From Lentinus brumalis (lineage: Eukaryota; Basidiomycota; Agaricomycetes; Polyporales; Polyporaceae), in the NCBI GenBank assembly GCA_001792895.1, contig MARA01000129.1:1-24254 (forward strand): DNA of 24,254 nt, in the 5' to 3' direction. Of the stretch, positions 1 through 11,097 are shown one piece after another. The notes under the pieces were generated by a model. It did no database searches, was not told where the DNA came from, and worked only from the letters and a program-made list of their open reading frames with translations. Positions within the stretch are counted from its first letter, which is position 1. The number at the start of each line of letters is the position of its first letter. Both the position numbers and the translations under genes were made by a program.

Positions 1-354
1 GCACTGCGAGGATCTGCCTACGGCCGCGAAGACGCACCTGTCGCACTTAGTTGTGTTCTGTCCTGCACGGCTCGCAGTTGATCGCCTTCGCGCCCGCTTG
101 GGGGGCGGGCGCGCATCGGGGCCCCGTTGTCCGCAGAGTCGGCGGTGCCATTCGCACCTGGCGAACGCACCCGCACCTGCTTCGTCCTGGGTGCCGATCC
201 AGAGCTAGAGCCGGACGCCGCGACCGTGGACAGATGGCCGTTCGAGCTCCCGGCCTGTGTCGCGGGCATCCTCGCAGGCGAAAAGGGGCAGCTTCTGGGC
301 GATCGCGTCGAAGAGGCCGTCGAGAGCGTCTTCGCCTCGGAGGGGGGGTCGTAG
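1..354 (+). CDS. 3' end of an unrecognised gene (partial, probably frameshifted)
   Basis: I do not recognise this product. The last 76 codons read from an ATG at 127 to a TAG at 352-354, in an acidic, protein-like frame (for example GEKGQLLGDRVEEAVESVF). Upstream of about position 90 that frame has a stop at about 79, but another frame is open from position 5 and reads HLSHLVVFCPARLAVDRLRA, so a single-base indel near the G-run at 100-107, or an unseen intron, may join them. The start lies outside the window. It points toward the hexokinase and away from the left edge. It lies outside the tandem unit, so there is no second copy to test the frame. It may be the C-terminus of a larger protein; no domain is visible. 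Confidence 0.3.
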
Positions 355-509
355 CGGGGTGAGCGGGAGGTGCGACGTCGACGTCGGGACGACAACGGCA
401 ATCGACGGGGACCAGCCGCAATGGGAGCCTTAACACCCAGGCGCCTCCAGCCCAGACTGCAATCCCTCTTCCTTATCCTGCCACCTGCAAGCCTCTGTCA
501 TTCAGCCGC

Positions 510-806
510 ATGGCCATCCTCCGTCACCCAGCATTCGACCTCCGCACTCCCCCTACCGCCGCCGACCCCTTCCGCCCTCTCCCAGCTGCAGCCCGGGTGA
601 ATCGCTACGCTCGTTCGCCATATATGGGAGTGTGGCTGACCCGGCTTTTTGATCGTCGTCGCCCAGGCGCAGGCAAGAGAGCAGAGCGTAGCATGAGGAA
701 TGTGTAGTGGCAGGAGTTCAAGTGCATCATGTCGAAATCGCCACCATGTCATTACGCCCGAGATCTCGAGGGTAAACGGTTTTGTCTTTATCCCGGAGAG
801 ATCTGA
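510..806 (+). CDS. Possible two-exon small protein of about 61 residues, unrecognised
   Basis: Exon 1 runs from the ATG at 510 to 596 (29 codons) and follows a pyrimidine-rich stretch like a fungal 5' leader. An intron of 111 nt (597-707) starts GTGAATCG, contains a GCTGACC branch-like site and ends GTGTAG. Exon 2, 708-806, continues in phase and stops at TGA 804-806. An alternative acceptor at 713 keeps the same frame; a third at 666 gives a shorter product of 38 residues. The second exon encodes a cysteine-containing tail (CIMSKSPPCHYARD, then FCLYPGEI) with Cys spacing C-x7-C-x11-C, which is not the classic twin CX9C pattern. I cannot name a family. The splice phase and leader favour a real gene; its small size and lack of homology argue for caution. 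Confidence 0.33.
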
Positions 807-1279
807 TCTCCTCCGATCGCTATGTCATCTTTGAGTTGCCGGCCACAGATCTTCAAAATGGCGTCGAGGCGAGTGCGACATGCACGCAGCCCAGGAAGTG
901 ATCCTGGTGATTAGGTTGTTCATCGAGACGCATGTACAGCCGCATTGTCACCACGGCCTCCTCGGACCAAACACCACAGAACACCACAGGACTTCCACTC
1001 TGCGGTCACGTCCCGAGATCGGACCCAAGTACGCCACCCACAAGCCTTGCATCCACAGTTGTCAGCAACGATTGCGTACACTCATCTACCTGAAGCATCG
1101 AAGTACACTGCTGTGGAAACCACACGGCAAGATGACAGGACTCGCCGCCTCACGTCCTCGGAAAGACACCGCTGAAATAAGTACGATAAGAACACAGCGC
1201 AGAAACAAACGGTCAGTACAAGTACGATACAGCTAGGATACATGCCGGTTTGTGTTTTCTGCTTCCGTCCGTGACGCAT
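807..1279. other. Intergenic region between the small plus-strand gene and the hexokinase 3' end
   Basis: I see no convincing coding signal here. The short ORFs on both strands have no splice signals or family-like sequence. The segment should contain the 3' untranslated sequences of the small plus-strand candidate and of the minus-strand hexokinase, which face each other across it. Confidence 0.4.
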
Positions 1280-3799
<2,520 letters not shown>

Positions 3800-4430
3800 G
3801 GCGGGCGGGGATAGGTGAGCAAGTAAGGCAGGAGAGGAGGGCGAGAGAGTTGGACGCGCTCTCCTGCTTGGACACCTTATGACATACTACGCCGGTCACG
3901 TGGATCCATCTGGGATCTGCTTCCTGGCGGCCGTTCTGGCGGAGAGCCGTCCGCCGGATGAGCATCCAGTCGTGCGTCGCACTTGCTCGCACAGAGCTAG
4001 AGTGGCCACAGCGCACTCCAGTGCCCAAGACCCGCCCTGGCGCGAACGGACCCAGCCAGACATGTGTTATCGGCTGGTGGACTCGGGATTGGACGACAGA
4101 CATCTCCTCTGTGCGTATCCCCGTCCACTGCGTCTCTCCACGTCCACTGCGTCCTCCTTCCTCCTCGAAGCGCCCCGATCCCGCCCCGTGCCCAAGAGCT
4201 GTGATTGGCTCACGTCCCGCTCTCGACACCGCAGACGGCCACCGTCGCCCTCCTTCGACCACGCTCAACGCACGCTCTGGCCGCACCTGGGCTGCCCCTG
4301 CTCAAGACTCTCGAGCCCGTCGGCGCACTCAAAGCACGCATTGCCCGTACTCAGTACTCAGCCGCCGCTCGCCGCCGTTCTCGACGCTCTCGAGCCCTCC
4401 TGGCGCGACGTTCAGTCTATTGGCCGTGCA
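3800..4430 (-). promoter_or_regulatory. Hexokinase upstream region with two CCAAT boxes (unit 1)
   Basis: The stretch upstream of the hexokinase start is CT-rich on the plus strand and has no convincing ORF. Two ATTGG motifs, CCAAT boxes on the minus strand, lie at 4204-4208 and 4419-4423, and both are kept in unit 2 although the sequence around them has changed. CCAAT boxes are the known binding site of the fungal HAP complex; their role here is inferred. I see no TATA box near the hexokinase start. Confidence 0.35.
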
Positions 4431-5840
4431 CGCGCGTGTACCACCAGTGCGCACACCGCGTAGACGAGTGCGTATTTCGCGTATACACGATGTAGTAAGC
4501 ACCCGAATACACCTTTTCTCAAACACGCCATGTCCCTCGTCCGATGCAAATCTCACCTCAACTCGCCGTCCTGCTGCCCGACCCACTTCGAAGGAATCTC
4601 GTCAAGCACTACGTGAGTCGCCAACTTTCAGCGCTGTGCTGTCACGCGAAAGTGCGCGCACAAAGCAGTCTTCCCGGCCACGCTCCCCTCCCGGCTCGCA
4701 GTACAGTACCCCTCACGATCACTCCGTCTGCTGCTGATATATCTACGCCACCTCTCATAGCCGGCCTGCGTGGACACGAGTGCATCCGCCGCGTGCACGC
4801 CGCAGACCGCGGTCTCCACCACAAAGCAAGAATCCACGCTTGCTCGCCGTGCACTACCCCCCGCGCCATCAAGAACTTTTCATAGCATACCATGCCATCC
4901 CCCGCGACATCGGAGACAGTCTGCGCCGCGACCCCGGCGCAACACGGCCCGCTGCATCGTGTTCTGGCAGCGCGACGGCAAAATATGCGCACCCCGGCCG
5001 CATATCGCAACGCATACACGCGCAGCCGTATGCGTTCGATAGCCACATGCTGTACGAACATGGGGATATGCGCCCCGTGCGCAGGGGACACGGTACGTCG
5101 CGCCATCCTCGAATTACCGCGCGCTCACCCACAAATCCGCAAGTATCGCACCCCGCAGAGCTCCAGACGCGTCCCGACACAGCGTCAAGACACGCCTGCA
5201 CCTCCCCGGGACCGTACGAGCCGGTCTCGCGCCCATCCGCGGAGCTCGAGAATCGCGTCCAAACGCGATTTCATTGCTTGTCGCCAGCACCGACTCGACT
5301 CCGCCGTCTCCCGGACCCATCCCTCTGATCAACTGGACGAACATGCTGTAGGCTCACCTAGCACATGCTCTGCGACGCTCGTACATCGGCACAGCGGTCC
5401 AGGAACAGCCGGCGACAGCACCGACACCCTCGTGAACTGCCGCCCTGCCGCACAGAACCGGCTCTATCTCTCGCACCCAGGCCCCAAGCACGCTCAAACC
5501 AACGCTCCCGGGTCGCGCTGAACATTCCCATCGCGGACACCCGCTCGCACGACGCTCAGTGCCCGTCGCAAAATCAACCGAAAGCGCGATTTCATTGCAT
5601 TTTCGGCGAGCGGCGTCTTGCGACGGCCCTCCCGCGTCCGCTCCTCCCCCGACCGCCGCGAAACTTTGCGGACGAGCCGGTACGGTCCTGAAGATCGTAT
5701 GCGACGCCTTTCCAGGCCAATCAGACAGGTTCGAAAAACCGTCTTTGCAGGTCGCTCGCTCGGGTGCCTCGGAGCGAACTCGCGAGTACGGCCTCGTGCA
5801 CGAGCATAGCGGGTCTGTGATGTCCCCAGACAATGGTGGG
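4431..5840. other. CT/GC-rich stretch without a supportable gene (unit 1; repeated at about 15345-16760)
   Basis: Several long open frames exist on both strands, but they overlap each other, are rich in Arg, Pro and Ser, and change frame between the two units. They look like by-products of high GC content. A short plus-strand segment starting at ATG 4544 (MQISPQLAVLLP) and ending at a GTGAGT donor near 4612 resembles a first exon, but a 2-bp length change shifts it in unit 2. On the minus strand, segments such as VREIE...AAVHEGVG and SHTIFR...VPARPQSFAAVG are open in both units, which is suggestive only. Confidence 0.35.
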
Positions 5841-6462
5841 TCACCGTGCGGCGGCGGACGAGCCCTGAGTCGGCCGGGAATCGAGCTCGGCGGGGTGAGG
5901 GCGCGAGGACGACACCACGCGGAGCTCGACATGCCGGACGGCAGGGCTGCGTACGCTCGTCGTCGATAGCCTGCGCACCTGGTTGCTGCGAGATGCGTCG
6001 CAGAGCCTGGGTGCAGTGCGTGTCCGCAAGATCCACGACGCGCGGTAGGTGAGCAGAACGGCGCTGCTTCTCTCGCGGGGATCGCGCAGATACGACGCCT
6101 GCTCATCGCGCTGCGGCTGTCCTGCTGGACCGCCCGACGGCACTTGCACAGCGGGCATATGGTCACGGCGTCCGCCTCCGCCAACGAGGGTGATTGCTGG
6201 GGACGTTATGACCACAACTCGTGTGTTCCGGGCACGCCGGTGTGCAGACATAATACTGGACACTCACAATATATTTCGTGCGTACTTCACGCCAGCGAGT
6301 TCGACGCCTGACGTGTCCGAGTCGAGGGACGTCGTGTGTGTTCCGTGTGCGGCGCGTCCCTGCGCCGCGAACAGTGAGTCTTCCGTCTTCACGTGTGCCG
6401 AAGCGAGTCCGAGGCTGACGTACCGTGTTCCTGCCCGCTATCGTTCTGATAGCACCCGCCAC
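5841..6462 (-). CDS. Unrecognised intron-rich minus-strand coding candidate, lower part
   Basis: Possible exons on the minus strand. One ends at a GTACGTCAGCC donor (6399-6412 area) after the peptide AELAVAGAIRTIAGRNT. The next starts after a GCGGCGCAG acceptor and reads GRAAHGTHTTSLDSDTSG and onwards to VKYARNI before a GTGAGTG donor; this exon is nearly identical in unit 2 (around 17165-17255). A third segment reads YLRDPRERSSAVLLTYRAS down to 5841. In unit 2 that third segment is shifted by small indels. No family is recognised. Plus-strand introns can also be drawn here (for example GTGAGTCTTCC to GATAG), so the strand is not certain. Confidence 0.3.
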
Positions 6463-6562
6463 GGCGAGCTCTGCGACTGTTGGAGCTCGTCAGGATGCGC
6501 CAGTCTTCGCTGATTCTGAAGAAAACACGTACCCCGGCGGGCCCTTCCAGCCTCACCGCGCC

Positions 6563-6814
6563 TTACTTGGTCCGGCGCACAGCTGCTATGAGAGGACACC
6601 GAACAGTCGGATGCAGCCAGTGCACAACCGCACGACCCGGGCAGAGCGTTCTAAGAAACCGCTCAGTCTCTGTGCGTGACCAGTCAGTTCGTATGGCGAC
6701 GTACCTGCGTTCCACCGGCAGCCGCAGTCGTTCCTGACCTCGCCAAGATAGCTGTACATCTCCGGGCTTACAGATGCCGTGCATCAGGCAAGCGCGGCTG
6801 AGACGAGTGGAGGA
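6563..6814 (-). CDS. Last two exons of an unrecognised minus-strand gene (unit 1)
   Basis: Exon 6705-6814 reads VQLSWRGQERLRLPVERR. A 54-nt intron, 6651-6704, follows (donor GTACGTCGCC, acceptor TTTCTTAG). The terminal exon 6563-6650 reads CPGRAVVHWLHPTVR and ends TAA at 6565-6563. The terminal exon is 88 nt in both units (17448-17535 in unit 2) with the same frame and stop, while the intron is 54 nt here and 50 nt there. A constant exon beside a variable intron supports the model. The exon upstream carries +6 and +10 bp differences in unit 2, so its 5' part is uncertain. Function unknown. Confidence 0.42.
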   Translation of the reverse strand, partial: SSTRLSRACLMHGICKPGDVQLSWRGQERLRLPVERRYVAIRTDWSRTETERFLRTLCPGRAVVHWLHPTVRCPLIAAVRRTK

Positions 6815-7614
6815 CTGGCAAGGGAACGGTGAGTACCCTCTACTATTGCGTGTGCAGGAGCTGGACTGACAAGTGTAGTTCGTACTATCTCCCAGCGGGT
6901 GTTCTGGACCGGAGCCGACTGACGGTATTCTCGACTCGGACATGACCGGAAGCGAGCGACTGCAGCTACTCCTAGTCAGTCAACGCTCAAGATCCGGGCG
7001 AAGGCGAGAACTGGCACGCTCACCTGAATCCCGGGTCTGCAACTGTCCGCTATCCGTGTGTTCGACTGCGTGCCGCCTTGCCTGGGAAGCCTGGACCCAA
7101 CGACGAGCCGCGAACATCAAGCGGCACTGAAAGCCAGAGCCACGTCAGAGTCGCATGGCGCTGAACGGTCATGCTGTGGACTTAGGTGAGTGAATAGCCA
7201 ACTCGATATCTTGCACGCCTCACATACCTCGTCCTTTTGCAGGCAGGCGGTGTTCTCGTCGACGTGCCGGCGTCCTGGTAAGTCGGCCATTCGATATGGA
7301 CATCTAGATGAGGTCAGCTCGTCGCATGAAGACTGGGTCGAACAGGCGCGATGTCTACTCACCCGCACGGTCTAGACGCAGTCCCTGGAAAGGGACCGAC
7401 ACACGGCAAGGCGCACCTCCGCGGCGATGCTAAGTCATTCGCGCGCGCATGAACTGTAAATGGTGAGCAAGTATCGGGCGCACAGAGTCGATCTCAAGGA
7501 GCACCTTGTGTATTCTAGCCGCCTCACGTGGACTTCTAGACAGGTCAACTCAGCATGCGGACTTCGGGGAGCTTGCGCGAACATGTATCTTGCCGCAGTC
7601 GATCCGCACCAACA

Positions 7615-7960
7615 TCATCGACAAGAGCCGTTGGACGATGCGCCGGAAGATGACCGGGCCTCGGCGACTTGCGCGACTGTTCGCCGCCGGACGAAACGTC
7701 TGAGAAGTGGACTAGTACTGGTCAGTACCCGATATCTATCGTGCCTCAGAGAGCTGACATACATTCCATGATAGCCTAGTATGACCGTCCGCGTGGCCGT
7801 GTTGCGTGCGCACCCACAGCTTGGTCGGGTACTACCGACTCGCAGTGCTCTAGCAGGCGATCTATACACCCGTAGATCCAATTGCGACCCGCCCTTCATG
7901 AGGATTTGACGCGTGCTGCCGGCGAGGAACATGCCGTACTGGCTACCAAAGTAGACGAAT
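7615..7960 (-). CDS. Unrecognised coding block B (unit 1), paralogous to the block at 8830-9300
   Basis: A minus-strand exon of 66 codons, 7763-7960, follows a 62-nt intron (GTACGTCAGT to TACACCAG) and reads FVYFGSQYGMFLAGST and RQILMKGGSQLDLRVYRS. It ends at a GTATGTCAG donor; after an intron to CACTTCTCAG the next exon reads RFVRRRTVAQVAEAR. Upstream of the first intron the exon ends VRHGLFSSIR. The block resembles a second block about 1.2 kb away in the same frame (GMFL and RTVEQVA), as expected for old tandem gene duplicates. I know no family with this sequence. A plus-strand reading of the same introns is possible, so the strand call rests on open frames and on the neighbouring minus-strand introns. 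Confidence 0.38.
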
Positions 7961-9300
7961 CTGGTGTAGTACCGGTCAGTCCTGTCTGGCGTACACGAGG
8001 AAGGGGAATAATACTGACGTACCTGATAGAGCTGAACAGTCCGTGGCGAACCGACGGATCGGCGTTCGTGTCAGGGCGGAGGTACCCGCCTGGCAGCCTG
8101 CTGTATCTCGGACCTGCGACCTGCGCCATTCTCCCGTCATTCATTCGCGTCTTGACTCCTCGCGCTGACCATGGAGAACTGCACTCATCCCAGGGCCACA
8201 GACATCAAGTAGGACGATGACCCCACCTCGTAGCCCGGAGAAAGCGACCTGGCCAAGCCTCCGAAGTACTGCGCTACAATTCGCCGGTACGTTCGACAAT
8301 GATCTCTTGTTCACGCGGAGACGTGGCTCGGACCTGCTGTGCGTAGGTCAGTGAACGGTGAACGTCAAGTCGATGTTATCTGACATACCTCCCTCTGCTA
8401 CTGCGCTACATTTCGTCGATACGTCTCTGCTGACTCTGCTTGCTCACGTTCACCGACGGCCCGGCAGCGTTCTCGAACTTGTTGGCACTTGATGGACATC
8501 AGCTCTGCGTCCCAACTCACAGACGCTACGCTGAGCCGCCTCTGTGAAGGTGAAGACCCGGCACACCATGAGTGCGTCTTCGCGGCGGCACGCAGTGTAC
8601 GCGTTCGCTAGGCAATCACAGAATCTACATAGTGAGCAATCGCCAGATGTGCAGAAGTAGCCTGACTTACAAGGTACCTTGTTTCTTCTAGGCACGTTCC
8701 TAGGCACGACCTACGCAGACAAGTCGACTCAGCATACCGCCGACCGAAACTCGAGGGAGTCTACGTACCTCAGGAGTACAGTACGGTCGAAAAACGACAA
8801 CGACGATGGTCGTGTGCTGAGGACCAGGGTGATAGTATGCTGGCCACGGACACCGCCGGCGACTTGTTTCCGCCGGTAATCATCTGAGACACAGGTAAGT
8901 ATGGAACCTGTGTTGTGCCTCAAAGATCTGACGTACCTTCCATGACAGCCCAAGGCTATCTGTCTTGCCGGTATACGCACCCATGGCTCTTGGTCAAGTC
9001 TGCCGAGTCCAATCAGAGTACTTACTCAGGCGGCGTACCCTGCGCGCGAGTAGGTCAAGATTCCGAGCGGACCTCCGTGGAGATACAACTCACCATCCGT
9101 TTGTACAGGATCTCCGATGCGACAGCCAGCGGCGACCAGGGCAACAGCGGAGCAGAGTCCGGCTCCCGGCAGTACGTACTGCTGAGGAACATGCCGCATC
9201 TATGAACCGGTGACTCGGATCAGTTCTAGTATATGGAAACGACGAAACTGACATACCTGAGTAGCAGCGCAGGGCGAGCTCGTGTCGGGGCGGCAGTTCT
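7721..9300. repeat. Diverged internal duplication with about 1.2 kb spacing (blocks B and A)
   Basis: Ordered similarities between 7650-8080 and 8838-9300: a 54-nt intron-like element at 7721-7774 and 8895-8948 (shared GTGCCTCA, CTGACRTAC, TTCCATGA), then CGCACCCA followed by CTTGGTC at about 7808 and 8970, GAGGAACATGCCG at about 7924 and 9184, and GTGTCRGGGCGG at about 8069 and 9283. The order and the codon phase agree, so this is older paralogy nested inside the younger 10.9-kb tandem duplication. It is present in both units. Confidence 0.55.
8450..8980 (-). CDS. Unrecognised minus-strand exons between blocks A and B (unit 1)
   Basis: A chain of short exons with minus-strand splice signals. 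An intron with donor GTACGTCAGATC and acceptor TGTGTCTCAG (8895-8947 area) precedes an exon reading QVAGGVRGQHTITLVLS and PSSLSFFDRTVLLR. Another intron, GTACGTAGACT to CTGCGTAG, follows. Further on a segment reads RRLSVASVSWDAELMSIKCQ and then a charged helical stretch (QQVRERCRAVGEREQAE) before a stop. The first exon has the same frame in unit 2 (QVAGVRGQRTITLV), with in-frame and out-of-frame indels around it. No family recognised; the pieces may belong to more than one gene. Confidence 0.3.
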
Positions 9301-9688
9301 GACGCGGTCAGTCATCAGATGGTCGCAGTTGCACCATTCGCATGACACACCTGCTGCCCGGGGGACGACCGCTCCCCGCTTCGCCTGGGACCGCCGGAGC
9401 GGTAAGCAATTTCTGAGGGATGCCGGTTAGCTGGGGAGAAGGCTGGTGCAGGCTGCAGAGTTCAAGTAAAGTATTAGTTGCCGGTAGATCACCGCCGGAA
9501 AGCAATGCTCACCACGAACGAATCCTCACTTGCGCAACACATGTCAGTGGACCGCCGAGGAGCAATGTACCGAGACGGCGACATGACTGTAAGAGATCCG
9601 AGTGCGTACCCTGAAAGATATCGGGGTGTCAGCGGTGTGTAGGATAGGAAGGTGGGGACATACTTACCACATGATTCATGAATGGCAT
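9094..9688 (-). CDS. Unrecognised coding block A, multi-exon (unit 1)
   Basis: Possible exons: 9668-9688 (ATGCCATTCATGAATCATGTG, seven codons), about 9513-9610 (THSDLLQSCRRLGTLLLGG), 9351-9452 (LHQPSPQLTGIPQKLL), 9257-9298 (TAAPTRARPALLLR) and 9094-9199 (CGMFLSSTYCREPDSAPLL). They are joined by introns of 52-60 nt, the clearest being 9611-9667 (GTAAGTATGTCC to ATATCTTTCAG) and 9453-9512 (acceptor CTCTGCAG with a CTAAT branch site). All these segments share one frame across the joins. In exon 9257-9298 the only two differences from unit 2 are silent in this frame. The start could also lie further upstream. Function unknown. It overlaps the small ORF at 9676-9930 in another frame. Confidence 0.38.
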
Positions 9689-9930
9689 TGCCGGTCAATG
9701 GTCGCCCTCCTGGTCATCAAACTGGACCTGGAGAGAGTTGAGATGTGAGTAAACTTGAACAGGGCCAGGAACGCACGCGAGGTGAGTCGGAGTGACTTAC
9801 GAGATGTGTTGCGAGTCTGCATAGGGCCGAGGAGTAGGACCGTGGCAGTGATCATGCACGGTGCACGCACTGACTGGGAGGATTGAAGCAGCAAGGGCAC
9901 AGTGTGCAAGAGTAGTAGCCAATATAGCAT
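9676..9930 (-). CDS. Small ORF with hydrophobic N-terminus, 84 residues (unit 1)
   Basis: Starts at ATG 9930-9928, the first ATG after a TATA box placed 86 bp upstream, and ends TGA at 9678-9676. It begins MLYWLLLLHTVPLLL, which resembles a signal peptide or membrane anchor, then becomes basic (KSLRLTSRAFLALF) and ends CHS. In unit 2 the same ORF (20555-20815, 86 residues) is kept from start to stop, although three indels occurred: plus two, minus two and plus two codons. In-frame indels in such an indel-rich region suggest constraint, or luck. It could be a small secreted or membrane protein; it lacks the CaaX ending of a basidiomycete pheromone precursor. It overlaps block A's first exon in another frame, and a GTAAGT inside it could instead be a splice donor. 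Confidence 0.42.
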   Translation of the reverse strand: MLYWLLLLHTVPLLLQSSQSVRAPCMITATVLLLGPMQTRNTSRKSLRLTSRAFLALFKFTHISTLSRSSLMTRRATIDRQCHS

Positions 9931-10015
9931 TGCAAAGAATGTAGAGGGCGGGAAGGAGGCGGAGGCACTGGGAGATGGGAGGGGATGTGTGTCGGAGAGG
10001 AGGAGGAGAGCACGG

Positions 10016-10023
10016 TATATATA
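10016..10023 (-). promoter_or_regulatory. TATA box of a minus-strand transcript (unit 1)
   Basis: TATATATA, followed in the minus direction by a CT-rich stretch (CTCTCCTCCTCCTCTCCGAC and on) typical of fungal transcription starts, then the first ATG 86 bp downstream at 9930. The spacing is identical in unit 2. Confidence 0.5.
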
Positions 10024-10152
10024 CACTTGGAGGGTCTCATCGGGCTGCGGGACCCCGCGAGACTCCTCATGCAGATTACAAAGCTTCCGGAGCTTGGAAG
10101 CATGAGTGTGAGTCATCGCTGGTGGCGGACCAACCAGAACGCGACAGCGCAA

Positions 10153-10421
10153 GCTCGGCTGGAGTGGGTGGGCTAATGGGAGTGGGAAGCGGAAGACCTA
10201 GTATTCCAAGCATTAGCGTGTGTTCCGACGTTCGCAAAATTGGGGGCGCTGCTCGCCTAAATGGCGCTCTGTGATGCATCAATTGGGGAGGCTTGGAATT
10301 ACGAAGAGATTGTGGGGATGCTGAGCAGGCGTTGCAGTGGCGGGCGGAGAACTGCAGCTAGTTCCGTGTATCCCGTGTTCCCAGTCAGCAAGTAGACATC
10401 ACCAGAGACGTAGCATTAGTC
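10153..10421. other. Upstream sequence of the TATA promoter, no gene seen (unit 1)
   Basis: No supportable ORF. The stretch includes GC-poorer sequence (ATGCATCAATTGGGGAGG with an ATTGG, a CCAAT box on the minus strand) and is well conserved in unit 2. It could hold upstream elements for the minus-strand transcript that starts near 9990. Confidence 0.3.
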
Positions 10422-10751
10422 TTACCCAGTATGGGTGTCTCCTATCACCTCAGCATAATTGCATATCCTACAAACATGTTTACGCCGCGATCTAGCGAGA
10501 AACAAGTCATTTGCGGACGAATGGAGACACAGAGTAAGGATTAATAAGACTTGCCACTTCTCATGTCTCAGTACCAGTAGAGCACTACCAGTGAGCCTTC
10601 TAAGGTGCTTCTGGCATGCCGGGTGCGGTTGTGCACAATGTACGAAGGTGTAGAGGTGGCGGAAGGCCGCCCAGATCCAGATCTGTGCAAGGCGTAGTGG
10701 TGGAAGCGCCGACCAGCGCCATTCACTTCGGACTCGTTCCGAAGCTCGCTC
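10422..10751 (-). CDS. Indel-free ORF conserved in both units, about 105 residues, unrecognised
   Basis: Open on the minus strand from about 10751 to TAA at 10424-10422. It reads LAQIWIWAAFRHLYTFVH, then LRRLTGSALLVLRHEKWQ and LFLARSRRKH. Unit 2 (21308-21622) keeps about 260 nt of this with substitutions only and no indels, which is rare in this window. Unit 2 has a Met start (MSPNLAVLL); unit 1 has none, so in unit 1 it would be an internal exon or a pseudogene. The opposite strand has a shorter ORF (10459-10653, 64 codons) whose start and stop are also kept in both units, so conservation of the stretch as such may explain both. Function unknown. Confidence 0.33.
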   Translation of the reverse strand, partial: ERASERVRSEWRWSALPPLRLAQIWIWAAFRHLYTFVHCAQPHPACQKHLRRLTGSALLVLRHEKWQVLLILTLCLHSSANDLFLARSRRKHVCRICNYAEVIGDTHTG

Positions 10752-11097
10752 TCACGATCTGACTTCGTCTCTCATCCTTACACACTCCTAGCTGGCTGGT
10801 GCGTATCCTTGCCTGAGCTATATCTAGCAATTTACAGAATGAACACAGTGAGCTAAGTTGCAATCTGCCAGACTCGGACTCGGACATTGTCCGTGTCTGC
10901 TTGTGTCCTCTTATTCCACAATTTATTGTGGAGAGCTCCAGGAATAGTGCTTCCATGTAGCATGCTTTGTGCAGACTTACGGCCTGCGCTTGACCGATGA
11001 CTGCCTGGCGGCGGCGGATCCTACTAGCCATAGCAAATTTGATGAGCATGATGAGCTCAAGTAACAAGTTCACAACGCGGCGTCTGGATGAGGTCAT
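10723..11097 (-). CDS. Unrecognised ORF, possible first exon of a minus-strand gene (unit 1)
   Basis: Starts at ATG 11097 and reads MTSSRRRVVNLLLELIMLIK followed by SRIRRRQAVIGQAQA, where a GTAAGTCTGC donor follows. With an 84-nt intron ending AAGCAG the frame would continue TRTMSESESGRLQLSSLC. Unspliced it is open to 10723. In unit 2 (from 21975) the first 39 codons and the donor are the same, and the unspliced frame stops earlier, which favours splicing. It may join the ORF at 10422-10751 as a later exon. No family recognised. Confidence 0.35.
   Translation of the reverse strand: MTSSRRRVVNLLLELIMLIKFAMASRIRRRQAVIGQAQAVSLHKACYMEALFLELSTINCGIRGHKQTRTMSESESGRLQLSSLCSFCKLLDIAQARIRTSQLGVCKDERRSQIVRASFGTSPK

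Noticed and set aside
5718..5760. GGTTCGAAAAACC as a possible tRNA T-arm
   Set aside because: No matching D-arm, anticodon arm or acceptor stem is found at the right distances.
5354..6184. 276-codon minus-strand frame starting MAEADAVTICPLCKC, with a RING-like CPLC
   Set aside because: There is no spaced series of Cys/His pairs after the CPLC, and the frame is shifted by indels in unit 2. A RING finger is not supported.
6800..7130. Plus-strand reading with RVEDWQGN joined over a GTGAGTACC to GTGTAG intron
   Set aside because: It briefly looked like a transposase-type exon. It meets stops soon after the join, and the minus-strand reading with a constant 88-nt exon explains the region better.
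9676..9930. Basidiomycete mating pheromone precursor
   Set aside because: Size would fit, but the C-terminus ends CHS with only two residues after the Cys, so it is not a CaaX box, and the N-terminus is a hydrophobic leader.
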